The notes beneath the pieces are model-generated. The model worked only from the letters and a program-made list of their open reading frames with translations, had not been told where the DNA came from and made no database searches. 5,731 bases of DNA from Pseudothermotoga sp. (GTDB taxonomy: Bacteria > Thermotogota > Thermotogae > Thermotogales > DSM-5069). Positions 1 through 5,275 of the stretch are shown in pieces. The stretch is taken from the NCBI GenBank assembly GCA_028276125.1, contig JAPYWY010000115.1:1-5731 (forward strand), in the 5' to 3' direction. The first letter of the stretch is position 1. Each line of letters opens with the position of its first letter. A program made the translations under genes and the position numbers.

Positions 1-242
1 CTGGTCGTTAAAAAGACCGCCCTCACCGATGGATCGTTCGCGATGGCGTGGAACAATTTCTGGTAGTTGTAAAGACCTATCCATTTGGTTGCGTAACGCT
101 GTATGTTCCAGTTCCTGATGGGGGTGAAACTCGTGTAGACGGTCAGAATGAGCGGTACAACGTAGAATATCACCACAACAACGAGAGCTGGGGCCAAGAA
201 GGCCCACAGCTCCCACTTTCTGGAAGTTCCCTCCTTGATCAT
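1..242 (-). CDS. ABC sugar transporter permease, MalF/UgpA type (N-terminal 80 residues only)
   Basis: This is the first 80 residues of an inner-membrane permease that, with a partner permease and an ATPase, would carry the ligand delivered by the binding protein encoded just upstream. The protein opens with a short polar stretch, then one strong membrane segment at about residues 12-36 (WAFLAPALVVVVIFYVVPLI). It continues with the usual family wording: TSFTPIRNW, the W-I-G-L-Y-N-Y-Q-K-L-F block at about 54-64, and DPSVRAVFLTT leading towards the next helix. The remainder lies beyond the window edge. The ATG at 242..240 overlaps the TGA of the binding-protein gene as ATGA, so the two are translationally coupled. 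A GGAGAT about 10 bases upstream is a modest ribosome site. Family assignment is sound; the transported sugar cannot be read from this fragment. Confidence 0.88.
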   Translation of the reverse strand, partial: MIKEGTSRKWELWAFLAPALVVVVIFYVVPLILTVYTSFTPIRNWNIQRYATKWIGLYNYQKLFHAIANDPSVRAVFLTT

Positions 243-1819
243 TTGGCTGGGAATCTCCAATCTTTCGGTATCTCGTTGATGATCTTCACGCCGGCCTTGA
301 GATCGAGATCCGCGTTGATCTTACCGATGGCGTAGTCGATCGCTTTGGCTGGGTCCATCTGACCCCTGAGCACTTGATCGACGACCTCAGCGAAGATCGC
401 CGCAAGCTTCGCGTACATTGGGTGTATCGGTGGGAAGTTGGTGTGCTCGAGCATGTAGGAAACATCGGACAAGAATTTTGCGTTGATCGGATTGACCGTC
501 GCTTTGACGATGCCAGCGATCTTCTCTTTCACGCTCGGATCGAGGTCGAGCTCGAGATTGTACAGTTTGTCGAGCCATTCTTTGTTGGCGAGCAACGCGG
601 CCGAAGCTTTTCCAACTGGCAAGTGAGCGCTTATGATGCTGTGTATGGCGTTGATCTCTGGGTCGGACGCCTTCGCAGCGATCAGGAAGGCGAGTTCATC
701 GTAAGTGGATTTCAGAGCGCTGTACTTCGGGTTCTGTGCGCCAGCCTTCGAGCTGACCATCCACATGAACGGTTGGCTCAGCGTCACAGGCTTTTTCCCA
801 GGCTCTCCCGCAGGGAACAGCGTGTAGTAGAACCACTGCTCGACTTCTTCAGGTTTCAATCCCCTCATCTGCCCAGTCTTTGGATCGGTGTAGTAGTCCT
901 TGGTCTGCCACTCTGTCCAGTACCAAGTTCCACCGATGTCGAAAAGAGTCTTTCCATCGACTATGGCTGGGTGAACCTGCTTTGCCCAATCCCAAGCCAT
1001 CATGTCGGACGGAAGCAGTTTCTCTCTCGCGAAGACCCACTCGATCGTGAGCCACTTGTATATCGCTTCTTTGTCGAATACGAGTTTTCCATCCGCCGGA
1101 TCGTACAGTTTGCTTCCGAAGGCGAGTATGAACTGCATCAGGTCAGGATGTGCGCTGCCCCTCCTGTGAATCAAACCCCACTGTGAGGCTCCCAACTGAA
1201 CCGTCTTCTTCGCCCATTCGTAGACATCGAACCAGGTGAACTCACCCTTCAAGACCTTCTGGTCCAAGCCCTGCAAGTCGAGTCCGACCTTCGCTGCGAT
1301 GTCCTTTCTGATGTAGAAGGGTCTCGCTTCGGTGTCCTGCGGTAAACCGTAGATCTTTCCTTTGTACTTGGCCACTTCGATGTGGGAGGCAAAGAAGTCT
1401 TCGAGGAGCTCTTTGTGTTTCTCGAGGTACGGCGTCAGATCGAGCAGATAACCTTCTTCGGCGAGCGGTGCGATGTACACGTACGAGTTCACCAGAAAGT
1501 CACCAGCGGTTCCAAGGGGCTGTTTGCTCAGAAATTCTTGGTACATCTGCGTGAAGTCCAGTTCGTAACGCGTCTCTCTGATGATCACCTTGACGTTGAT
1601 CTTGTTCTTGGCCCAGATGTCGTTGATGCGTCTCGCCGCCTCGACGATGCCAAGAACCCTGAGCACACTGTTGGGATCTCCAGAACCCCAGACCGCGTAA
1701 CGTACTTCGTTGATACCGTTCTTCTCGAGCGTGCGGCCCACCTGGACAACGCTGTCCTCAACGCTTGCGAAGAGTAAGACCGCTGTGAACAGCAACACCA
1801 CGAAGAGCAACCTTCTCAC
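239..1819 (-). CDS. Extracellular solute-binding protein of a carbohydrate ABC transporter (family 1), 526 aa
   Basis: This is the periplasmic receptor that captures a ligand and passes it to the permease encoded next. The GTG start at 1819..1817 is chosen because a perfect AAGGAGG lies 7 bases upstream and it begins a classic signal peptide (MRRLLFVVLLFTAVLLFAS, cut near residues 18-19). There is no lipobox cysteine, so the protein is secreted rather than lipid-anchored. The reading frame stays open upstream to 1999, but that stretch reads like promoter and leader DNA. Family signatures are YKGKIYGLPQDTEARPFYIRKD at about 151-172 (cited here as a landmark, with core KIYGLP and YIRKD) and the C-terminal LRGQMDPAKAIDYAIGKINAD. 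Tryptophan/tyrosine clusters at about 273-306 would suit stacking on sugar rings. At 526 residues it is longer than MalE-type proteins (about 400). The ligand is unknown; the long inositol-type receptors of Thermotoga are one possibility, held weakly. Confidence 0.9.
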   Translation of the reverse strand: MRRLLFVVLLFTAVLLFASVEDSVVQVGRTLEKNGINEVRYAVWGSGDPNSVLRVLGIVEAARRINDIWAKNKINVKVIIRETRYELDFTQMYQEFLSKQPLGTAGDFLVNSYVYIAPLAEEGYLLDLTPYLEKHKELLEDFFASHIEVAKYKGKIYGLPQDTEARPFYIRKDIAAKVGLDLQGLDQKVLKGEFTWFDVYEWAKKTVQLGASQWGLIHRRGSAHPDLMQFILAFGSKLYDPADGKLVFDKEAIYKWLTIEWVFAREKLLPSDMMAWDWAKQVHPAIVDGKTLFDIGGTWYWTEWQTKDYYTDPKTGQMRGLKPEEVEQWFYYTLFPAGEPGKKPVTLSQPFMWMVSSKAGAQNPKYSALKSTYDELAFLIAAKASDPEINAIHSIISAHLPVGKASAALLANKEWLDKLYNLELDLDPSVKEKIAGIVKATVNPINAKFLSDVSYMLEHTNFPPIHPMYAKLAAIFAEVVDQVLRGQMDPAKAIDYAIGKINADLDLKAGVKIINEIPKDWRFPAK

Positions 1820-1826
1820 ACAAATC

Positions 1827-1833
1827 CCTCCTT
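1827..1833 (-). promoter_or_regulatory. Strong ribosome binding site fixing the binding-protein start
   Basis: AAGGAGG on the minus strand, 7 bases before the GTG at 1819. It decides the start, because the same frame is open for another 60 codons upstream with no comparable site before its ATG codons. Confidence 0.9.
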
Positions 1834-1857
1834 GAGAGATAGAATGGATCTGAAACA

Positions 1858-1871
1858 TGAAACCAGTTTCA
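1858..1871. promoter_or_regulatory. Candidate operator palindrome TGAAACCAGTTTCA
   Basis: A perfect 6-2-6 inverted repeat in the transporter leader, about 40 bases from the GTG start. Its length and TGAAA/TTTCA arms resemble operators of LacI-family sugar regulators, although those usually have CG rather than CA at the centre. A second TGAAAC lies at 1851..1856. As RNA it would form only a five-pair stem, so a DNA operator is the better reading. Confidence 0.45.
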
Positions 1872-1897
1872 AGGAATGAAAGGGTATCTGAAAAAAT

Positions 1898-1912
1898 CTT
1901 GAACCGTTCGAG
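1898..1912. promoter_or_regulatory. Candidate operator, imperfect palindrome CTTGAACCGTTCGAG
   Basis: Fifteen bases centred on C1905, with six of seven arm positions complementary (core GAAC-C-GTTC). The half-site TTGAAC recurs at 1915..1920, 16 bases after the first. It lies in the transcribed leader downstream of the leftward start, a position suited to repression of the transporter operon. No regulator gene is in the window to match it with. Confidence 0.35.
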
Positions 1913-1940
1913 TGTTGAACGATCTGGGAAAGTCTCTGCT

Positions 1941-1969
1941 TCTCCATCTGACGTCATGAAGACTATAAT
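1941..1969 (+). promoter_or_regulatory. Probable promoter for the TIM-barrel/transglutaminase/epimerase/amidase operon
   Basis: TATAAT at 1964..1969 matches the -10 consensus exactly. The hexamer 17 bases upstream (1941..1946, TCTCCA) matches the -35 consensus at only three of six positions, and no extended -10 TG is present. The start would lie near 1976, about 72 bases before the first GTG. The weak -35 suggests that this promoter either needs an activator or works mainly through the shared symmetric -10 region. Confidence 0.55.
1949..1956. promoter_or_regulatory. Short palindrome TGACGTCA between the rightward -35 and -10
   Basis: A perfect eight-base palindrome that does not extend further. 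It lies inside the spacer of the rightward promoter and at about +8 to +15 of the leftward transcript, so a protein bound here could affect both. Eight bases is short enough to occur by chance, hence low confidence. Confidence 0.25.
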
Positions 1970-1977
1970 AACTATAG
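1963..1977. promoter_or_regulatory. Symmetric bidirectional promoter core
   Basis: CTATA, five bases (ATAAC), then TATAG form a perfect inverted repeat that contains the rightward -10 (1964..1969) and the leftward -10 (1971..1976). The two predicted start points are about 12 bases apart. Symmetric -10 regions of this type are known to drive divergent transcription in bacteria. Because the footprints overlap, simultaneous occupancy by two polymerases is unlikely. Confidence 0.6.
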
Positions 1978-1999
1978 CAAAAGTTACGATCACTGTCAA
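1971..1999 (-). promoter_or_regulatory. Sigma-70-type promoter for the binding protein/permease operon
   Basis: On the minus strand TTGACA (1999..1994) is a perfect -35 element, followed by a 17-base spacer and TATAGT (1976..1971), one base off the -10 consensus. Transcription should start near 1964, giving a leader of about 145 bases before the GTG at 1819. The region upstream of the -35 carries two A-tracts in 10-base phase (2014..2033), which could bend the DNA or act as an UP-like element. This is the strongest promoter match in the window. Confidence 0.82.
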
Positions 2000-2013
2000 T
2001 TCATTACACAGAG

Positions 2014-2033
2014 TTACGAAAAATTACGAAAAA
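2014..2033 (+). repeat. Tandem direct repeat, 2 x TTACGAAAAA
   Basis: Two perfect, immediately adjacent 10-base copies (2014..2023 and 2024..2033). They lie about 50-70 bases upstream of the leftward start and inside the untranslated leader of the rightward operon, just before its ribosome site. A third TTACGA occurs at 1984..1989, exactly 30 bases before the first copy, so all three sit on one face of the helix. They may be a protein binding site, a bend formed by phased A-tracts, or an UP-like element. Confidence 0.7.
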
Positions 2034-2036
2034 GAG

Positions 2037-2043
2037 AAGGTGA
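2037..2043 (+). promoter_or_regulatory. Ribosome binding site for the TIM-barrel gene
   Basis: AAGGTGA lies 4 bases before the GTG at 2048 (7 bases counted from the AAGG core). It supports the GTG as start; no ATG in that frame lies nearby. Confidence 0.65.
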
Positions 2044-2047
2044 AAAC

Positions 2048-2920
2048 GTGGTCAGGGCGATAGGAATAAACATCGACACGAAGCGTCTGTCTGGCTCAGA
2101 AGAGAAACTCAAAGAAGAACTCGAGAAGTTCGAACGTGTCGGGTTCGATTGTGTCGAAATCCCTCCCGCAGGTCTGGACGTCATCTTCAACGGTGAGATC
2201 GTCCCCGAAAGACTGAGCCGCATCGCACAGGTTCTGAAGCGTTCGAATCTGAAGTTCACAGTTCACGGACCAGACCCTGTGGATCTGTCTTCAGACAGGA
2301 AAGAAGATCTTCAGATCCTATCGGCGACCATCGACTTTGCTTCAACTATAGGTGCGCAGACCGTGGTCTACCACTGTGGCTGGTGCGATGAGAGTGAAGA
2401 CAAAAAATCCAGAGAGGTTGAAAACCTCAAGAGACTCTGTGACAAAATCGAGAAGACGAACGTCTGTCTGGTCGTTGAGAACACCAAACAGACCGTGGAA
2501 CAAACCTTGCAGATCGTCACGAGCGTGAACCATCCGAAGGTCAAGCTCTTGATCGACGTGGGACATCTTTTCTTGAGGCTGAGGGGAAACGAAGAAGAGT
2601 TTTTGAGACAGCTCTCTCTTGGACTTTCCGATGCTTTCGAACTGCACGTTCACGACAACTTTGGAAAACCAGAAGACGATGCTGAACGTTCATTGTCGAG
2701 AGAGCTTCATTTCGCTTACCTGTACGGCGTGGGGGATCTGCATTTGCCTTTAGGGCTTGGAAAGATCCCGTTCGAGCGAGCCTTCGATCTGGTGAATGAG
2801 AAATTCGACGGCATAGCCGTTCTGGAGATAAACGATCTGAACAGGTTCGAAAGAGATATTCCCGAAGCACTCGAAAAATTGAAGATCTTGTCGAAAACTG
2901 GGGGTGTTCGACGTGCATGA
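2048..2920 (+). CDS. Xylose-isomerase-like TIM-barrel protein with an endonuclease IV-type metal site (sugar phosphate isomerase/epimerase family), 290 aa
   Basis: This is a cytoplasmic TIM-barrel protein of the broad AP-endonuclease-2 / xylose isomerase superfamily, usually annotated as sugar phosphate isomerase/epimerase. Likely metal ligands fall at the ends of successive strands: H73 (TVHGP), H109 (YHCGW), E144 (VVENT), D170 and H173 (LLIDVGH), H200 (ELHVHDN), D230 and H232 (VGDLHLPLG), and E260 (VLEIN). That pattern and spacing parallels the nine ligands of the three-zinc site of E. coli endonuclease IV. The surrounding wording differs from true Nfo proteins, so a DNA repair role is not assumed. 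Length (290) is normal for the fold. It is first in its operon, starts at GTG, and its last eight bases overlap the next gene. The substrate is unknown: a sugar, sugar phosphate or keto-acid is possible. Confidence 0.82.
   Translation: MVRAIGINIDTKRLSGSEEKLKEELEKFERVGFDCVEIPPAGLDVIFNGEIVPERLSRIAQVLKRSNLKFTVHGPDPVDLSSDRKEDLQILSATIDFASTIGAQTVVYHCGWCDESEDKKSREVENLKRLCDKIEKTNVCLVVENTKQTVEQTLQIVTSVNHPKVKLLIDVGHLFLRLRGNEEEFLRQLSLGLSDAFELHVHDNFGKPEDDAERSLSRELHFAYLYGVGDLHLPLGLGKIPFERAFDLVNEKFDGIAVLEINDLNRFERDIPEALEKLKILSKTGGVRRA
2900..2906 (+). promoter_or_regulatory. Ribosome binding site choosing the GTG at 2913
   Basis: GGGGGTG can pair fully with the 16S tail if one G-U pair is allowed, and it lies 6 bases before the GTG at 2913. 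The earlier in-frame GTG at 2904 sits inside this site and has no good site of its own, so 2913 is preferred. Confidence 0.55.
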
Positions 2921-4235
2921 GTTCCTGGTGTGTGGCATTCCCGAGAACGTCCGACGGCTGGAAGAGGTCGGTGACTGGGAAGCAGCGATGGCGTTGATTG
3001 ACAGATGGTTAAGAGACACACGGATCAGCGATCTACAAAGGCAGAGACTCGAGTACGAAAAGTTCAGGATCAAAAGGTTGCTCGCGGCATATCCGTACGA
3101 CGAATCGGACGCTTTGGAAAAAGCGAAAGAAACGATAAGAGATTTCGCTTATGAAGAATTCTACAGGCTCATCGACGAAGGCTGCGTCGATTTTATACTC
3201 GTCAACAGAAAGAGAAGGTTTTTCGAGAGGTTCATTCAGAACATCGGTTTCGCCCGGCCAGAGTACAAGAACAGGATGAAAAGAGATCCAGAAGAAGAAG
3301 AACACAGAGAGTTGATCGAGCGAAGAATAAGGGCGCTCGCCGAAGGGGCCGCACCGAGGACTTACACGGTACAAGTAAAATTGAAGGCGAAAGTGGACTC
3401 GCACGACGATTATTTCAGAGTCTGGCTTCCATTTCCAAAGAAGGGTCTTCAAGTGGAGGATGTGAAACTGCTCTACGTCAGTGACAATAATTATTTCTTG
3501 GCGGACAACGATGTTCCACAGAGAACGATCTTTTTCGAAGGGACAAGCAAGGAATACATTGTAGAATTCGAATACAAGATTCGAGAGTGGGTCAACAGGA
3601 TAGATCCTTCTGAGGTTCAAACGTGCGACATGGATGAATTCATGGATGAAGAACCTCCCCACATAGTGTTCACGCACTACATAAGGCATCTGACCCAACA
3701 GATCTTGAACAACGAAACCAATCCCTATCTGAAGGCAAAGCGCATCTACGACTGGATCACAAGTCGAGTGAGGTACTCTTACGTGAGACCCTATTCAACT
3801 TACGAAAACATATCCCAGTACGTTGCGGAGAACCTCAAGGGTGATTGCGGTTTTCAAGCACTCTTGTTCATAACTATGTGCAGGATCGCCAAAGTTCCCG
3901 CAAGATGGCAGTCGGGTTGGTATGTGACACCTTACTTTGCCTCGCCGCACGATTGGGCGCTCTTTTATGTCGAACCGTACGGGTGGCTCCCCGCAGATCC
4001 TTCTTTTGGTGGTGCAAGGAGGTACGATGAGAAACTGCGTAGTTTTTACTTCGGCAGCCTCGATGGTTTCAGAATGGTCGCCAACGACGATTTCATGAAA
4101 CAGTTCGTGCCCGAGCCGAAGTTCTACAGGGAAGATCCGACGGACAACCAACTCGGTGAGGCTGAAGCGCACGACAAGAAAATACGCCTCGAAACGCACA
4201 TAGAAGTGGTTCGTTTCGAAGGTTGGGAGGTATGA
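2913..4235 (+). CDS. Cytoplasmic transglutaminase-fold protein, probable cysteine peptidase, 440 aa
   Basis: The C-terminal half carries a transglutaminase-like (papain-fold) domain with the triad intact: Cys312 in LKGDCGFQALLF, His346 in SPHDWALFYV and Asp362 in WLPADPSFG. Prokaryotic members mostly cleave peptide or isopeptide bonds rather than cross-link proteins. Residues 1-140 are predicted helical and strongly charged, with a run of acidic residues at about 126-130. Residues 150-225 look like a beta-rich domain (YTVQVKLKAKV, YFRVWLPFP, YIVEFEYKI), as is often seen before this domain. There is no signal peptide or membrane segment, so it acts in the cytoplasm, unlike many secreted relatives. 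The GTG at 2913 gives an eight-base overlap with the upstream gene (an alternative GTG at 2904 adds three residues). Three bases separate its stop from the epimerase gene. A role as peptide hydrolase feeding the epimerase is inference. Confidence 0.85.
   Translation: MHEFLVCGIPENVRRLEEVGDWEAAMALIDRWLRDTRISDLQRQRLEYEKFRIKRLLAAYPYDESDALEKAKETIRDFAYEEFYRLIDEGCVDFILVNRKRRFFERFIQNIGFARPEYKNRMKRDPEEEEHRELIERRIRALAEGAAPRTYTVQVKLKAKVDSHDDYFRVWLPFPKKGLQVEDVKLLYVSDNNYFLADNDVPQRTIFFEGTSKEYIVEFEYKIREWVNRIDPSEVQTCDMDEFMDEEPPHIVFTHYIRHLTQQILNNETNPYLKAKRIYDWITSRVRYSYVRPYSTYENISQYVAENLKGDCGFQALLFITMCRIAKVPARWQSGWYVTPYFASPHDWALFYVEPYGWLPADPSFGGARRYDEKLRSFYFGSLDGFRMVANDDFMKQFVPEPKFYREDPTDNQLGEAEAHDKKIRLETHIEVVRFEGWEV
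4226..4231 (+). promoter_or_regulatory. Ribosome binding site for the dipeptide epimerase
   Basis: GGAGGT lies 7 bases before the ATG at 4239 and inside the last codons of the transglutaminase gene. A nearer ATG at 4232 is out of frame. Confidence 0.8.
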
Positions 4236-4238
4236 AGG

Positions 4239-5270
4239 ATGGGAAAGATAAAAGACGTTCGGCTCACGTTGAGGGAGTACACCTACCACAAGCCTTTTCA
4301 TATCACGGGCAGTATCTCTTGTGAGGCGAACAACGTCGATGTCGAACTGTTCTTGGACAACGGCATCGTGGCGAAGGGTGAGGCGTCACCATCGTTCAGG
4401 GTCAACGGCGAGAGAGTGGAGATGCTCTTGGCGTTGGAAAGTTTTCTGAAGGAAAGTCTGATCGGTCTGGACGTGCGCAACTACGCAAGGATCTTCGAGA
4501 TCACGGATAAGCTCTTGGCGGCTCCGAGTTTGAAGGCCGCCGTCCAGTTCGCCACACTCGATGGGCTGTGCGAAGAGTTGGGTATAACCGTGTCGGAGTT
4601 CTTGGGCGGTGCAAAGACAGAGATAGAAACGGACAAAACGGTGGGCATAGACACAGTTGAGAACAGGGTGAAAGATGCGGAAGAGATCTTCAAAGAGGGT
4701 TTCAGAACTATCAAGGTGAAGGTGGGGGAAAATCTGAAAGAAGACATCAACGCAATGCTGGAGATCGCGAGAGTAACGAAAGGAGCCAAGTACATTGTCG
4801 ATGCGAACATGGGCTACACACCCAAACAGGCTGTGGAGTTCGCGAACGTTCTGTATCGTTCTGGCGTGGACATCGCAGTCTACGAACAACCAGTGGTTTG
4901 GTACGACGTCGATGGGCTCAAGTACGTAAGGCTGCACTGTCGCTTCCCCGTGGCAGCGGACGAGTCTGCCAAGAGGAAGTACGACGTACTGGGACTGATC
5001 AAGGAAGAAGCGGTGGATTACGTCAACATAAAGCTCATGAAGAGTGGCATCAGCGATGCGCTCGCGATCGTCGAAATGGCGAAAGCTTCCAACATCAAAC
5101 TGATGATCGGATGCATGGCGGAATCCAGTCTCGGGATCAATCAAAGTGTTCAATTCGCGCTGGGAACTGGCGCTTTCGATTTCCACGACTTGGACAGCCA
5201 CTTGTTGCTGAAGGAACCTTCCTTCAGAGGAAAGTTCGTCCAGGATGGCCCAAAGATGAAGCTGAGGTGA
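4239..5270 (+). CDS. Dipeptide epimerase, enolase superfamily, TM0006-like, 343 aa
   Basis: It inverts the alpha-carbon of the second residue in an L-Ala-X dipeptide by proton abstraction and return, using a metal-stabilised enolate. All expected residues are visible: the KxK pair K159/K161 (TIKVKVG), metal ligands D188 (VDANMG), E216 (YEQPV) and D241 (AADES), the opposing K265 (VNIKLMKSG), and the D317-L-D319 motif (FHDLDSH) that holds the substrate amino group. Residues 1-125 form the capping domain. From memory the sequence tracks the T. maritima enzyme TM0006 nearly throughout (KPFHITGS, EASPSFRVNGERVE, ETDKTVGIDTVENRVK). That enzyme was reported to favour Ala-Phe-type dipeptides over Ala-Glu. 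In keeping with this, the arginine (R24) that binds glutamate in the B. subtilis enzyme is replaced by Ser25. Five bases separate it from the amidase gene. Confidence 0.92.
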   Translation: MGKIKDVRLTLREYTYHKPFHITGSISCEANNVDVELFLDNGIVAKGEASPSFRVNGERVEMLLALESFLKESLIGLDVRNYARIFEITDKLLAAPSLKAAVQFATLDGLCEELGITVSEFLGGAKTEIETDKTVGIDTVENRVKDAEEIFKEGFRTIKVKVGENLKEDINAMLEIARVTKGAKYIVDANMGYTPKQAVEFANVLYRSGVDIAVYEQPVVWYDVDGLKYVRLHCRFPVAADESAKRKYDVLGLIKEEAVDYVNIKLMKSGISDALAIVEMAKASNIKLMIGCMAESSLGINQSVQFALGTGAFDFHDLDSHLLLKEPSFRGKFVQDGPKMKLR

Positions 5271-5275
5271 TCGTG

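Larger units (their letters stand above)
1820..2047. other. Divergent control region between the transporter and peptide-enzyme operons
   Basis: This is a 228-base gap with no convincing gene. It holds both divergent promoters near its middle and right half, an untranslated leader of about 145 bases on the transporter side and about 72 bases on the enzyme side, three short palindromes, and phased TTACGA repeats. The base composition is more AT-rich than the flanking genes, especially from about 1957 to 2035. Short open frames cross it on both strands but have no ribosome sites or coding character. Confidence 0.85.

Noticed and set aside
229..236. AAGGAGGG within codons 3-5 of the permease, suggesting a later start
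   Set aside because: No ATG, GTG or TTG lies in frame at a workable distance after it. The GTG at 216..214 is out of frame. It is probably a chance product of Lys-Glu-Gly codons.
374..1186. Open frame of 270 codons on the plus strand opposite the binding-protein gene
   Set aside because: It lies wholly antisense to a well-supported gene and has no ribosome site or family motif. Its amino acid make-up is that expected from reading a coding strand backwards.
1858..1871. Intrinsic terminator or riboswitch in the transporter leader
   Set aside because: As RNA the palindrome gives only about five base pairs with no U-run after it, and I see no known riboswitch core in the leader.
1820..1999. Upstream extension of the binding-protein frame to an ATG at 1999
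   Set aside because: The extension covers the promoter and untranslated leader, its ATG codons lack ribosome sites, and it would bury the signal peptide about 60 residues inside the protein.
2048..2920. Calling the TIM-barrel gene endonuclease IV (nfo)
   Set aside because: The metal ligands fit, but the characteristic Nfo sequence stretches around them are absent and the operon is not a repair locus. Kept as an Endo IV-like fold only.
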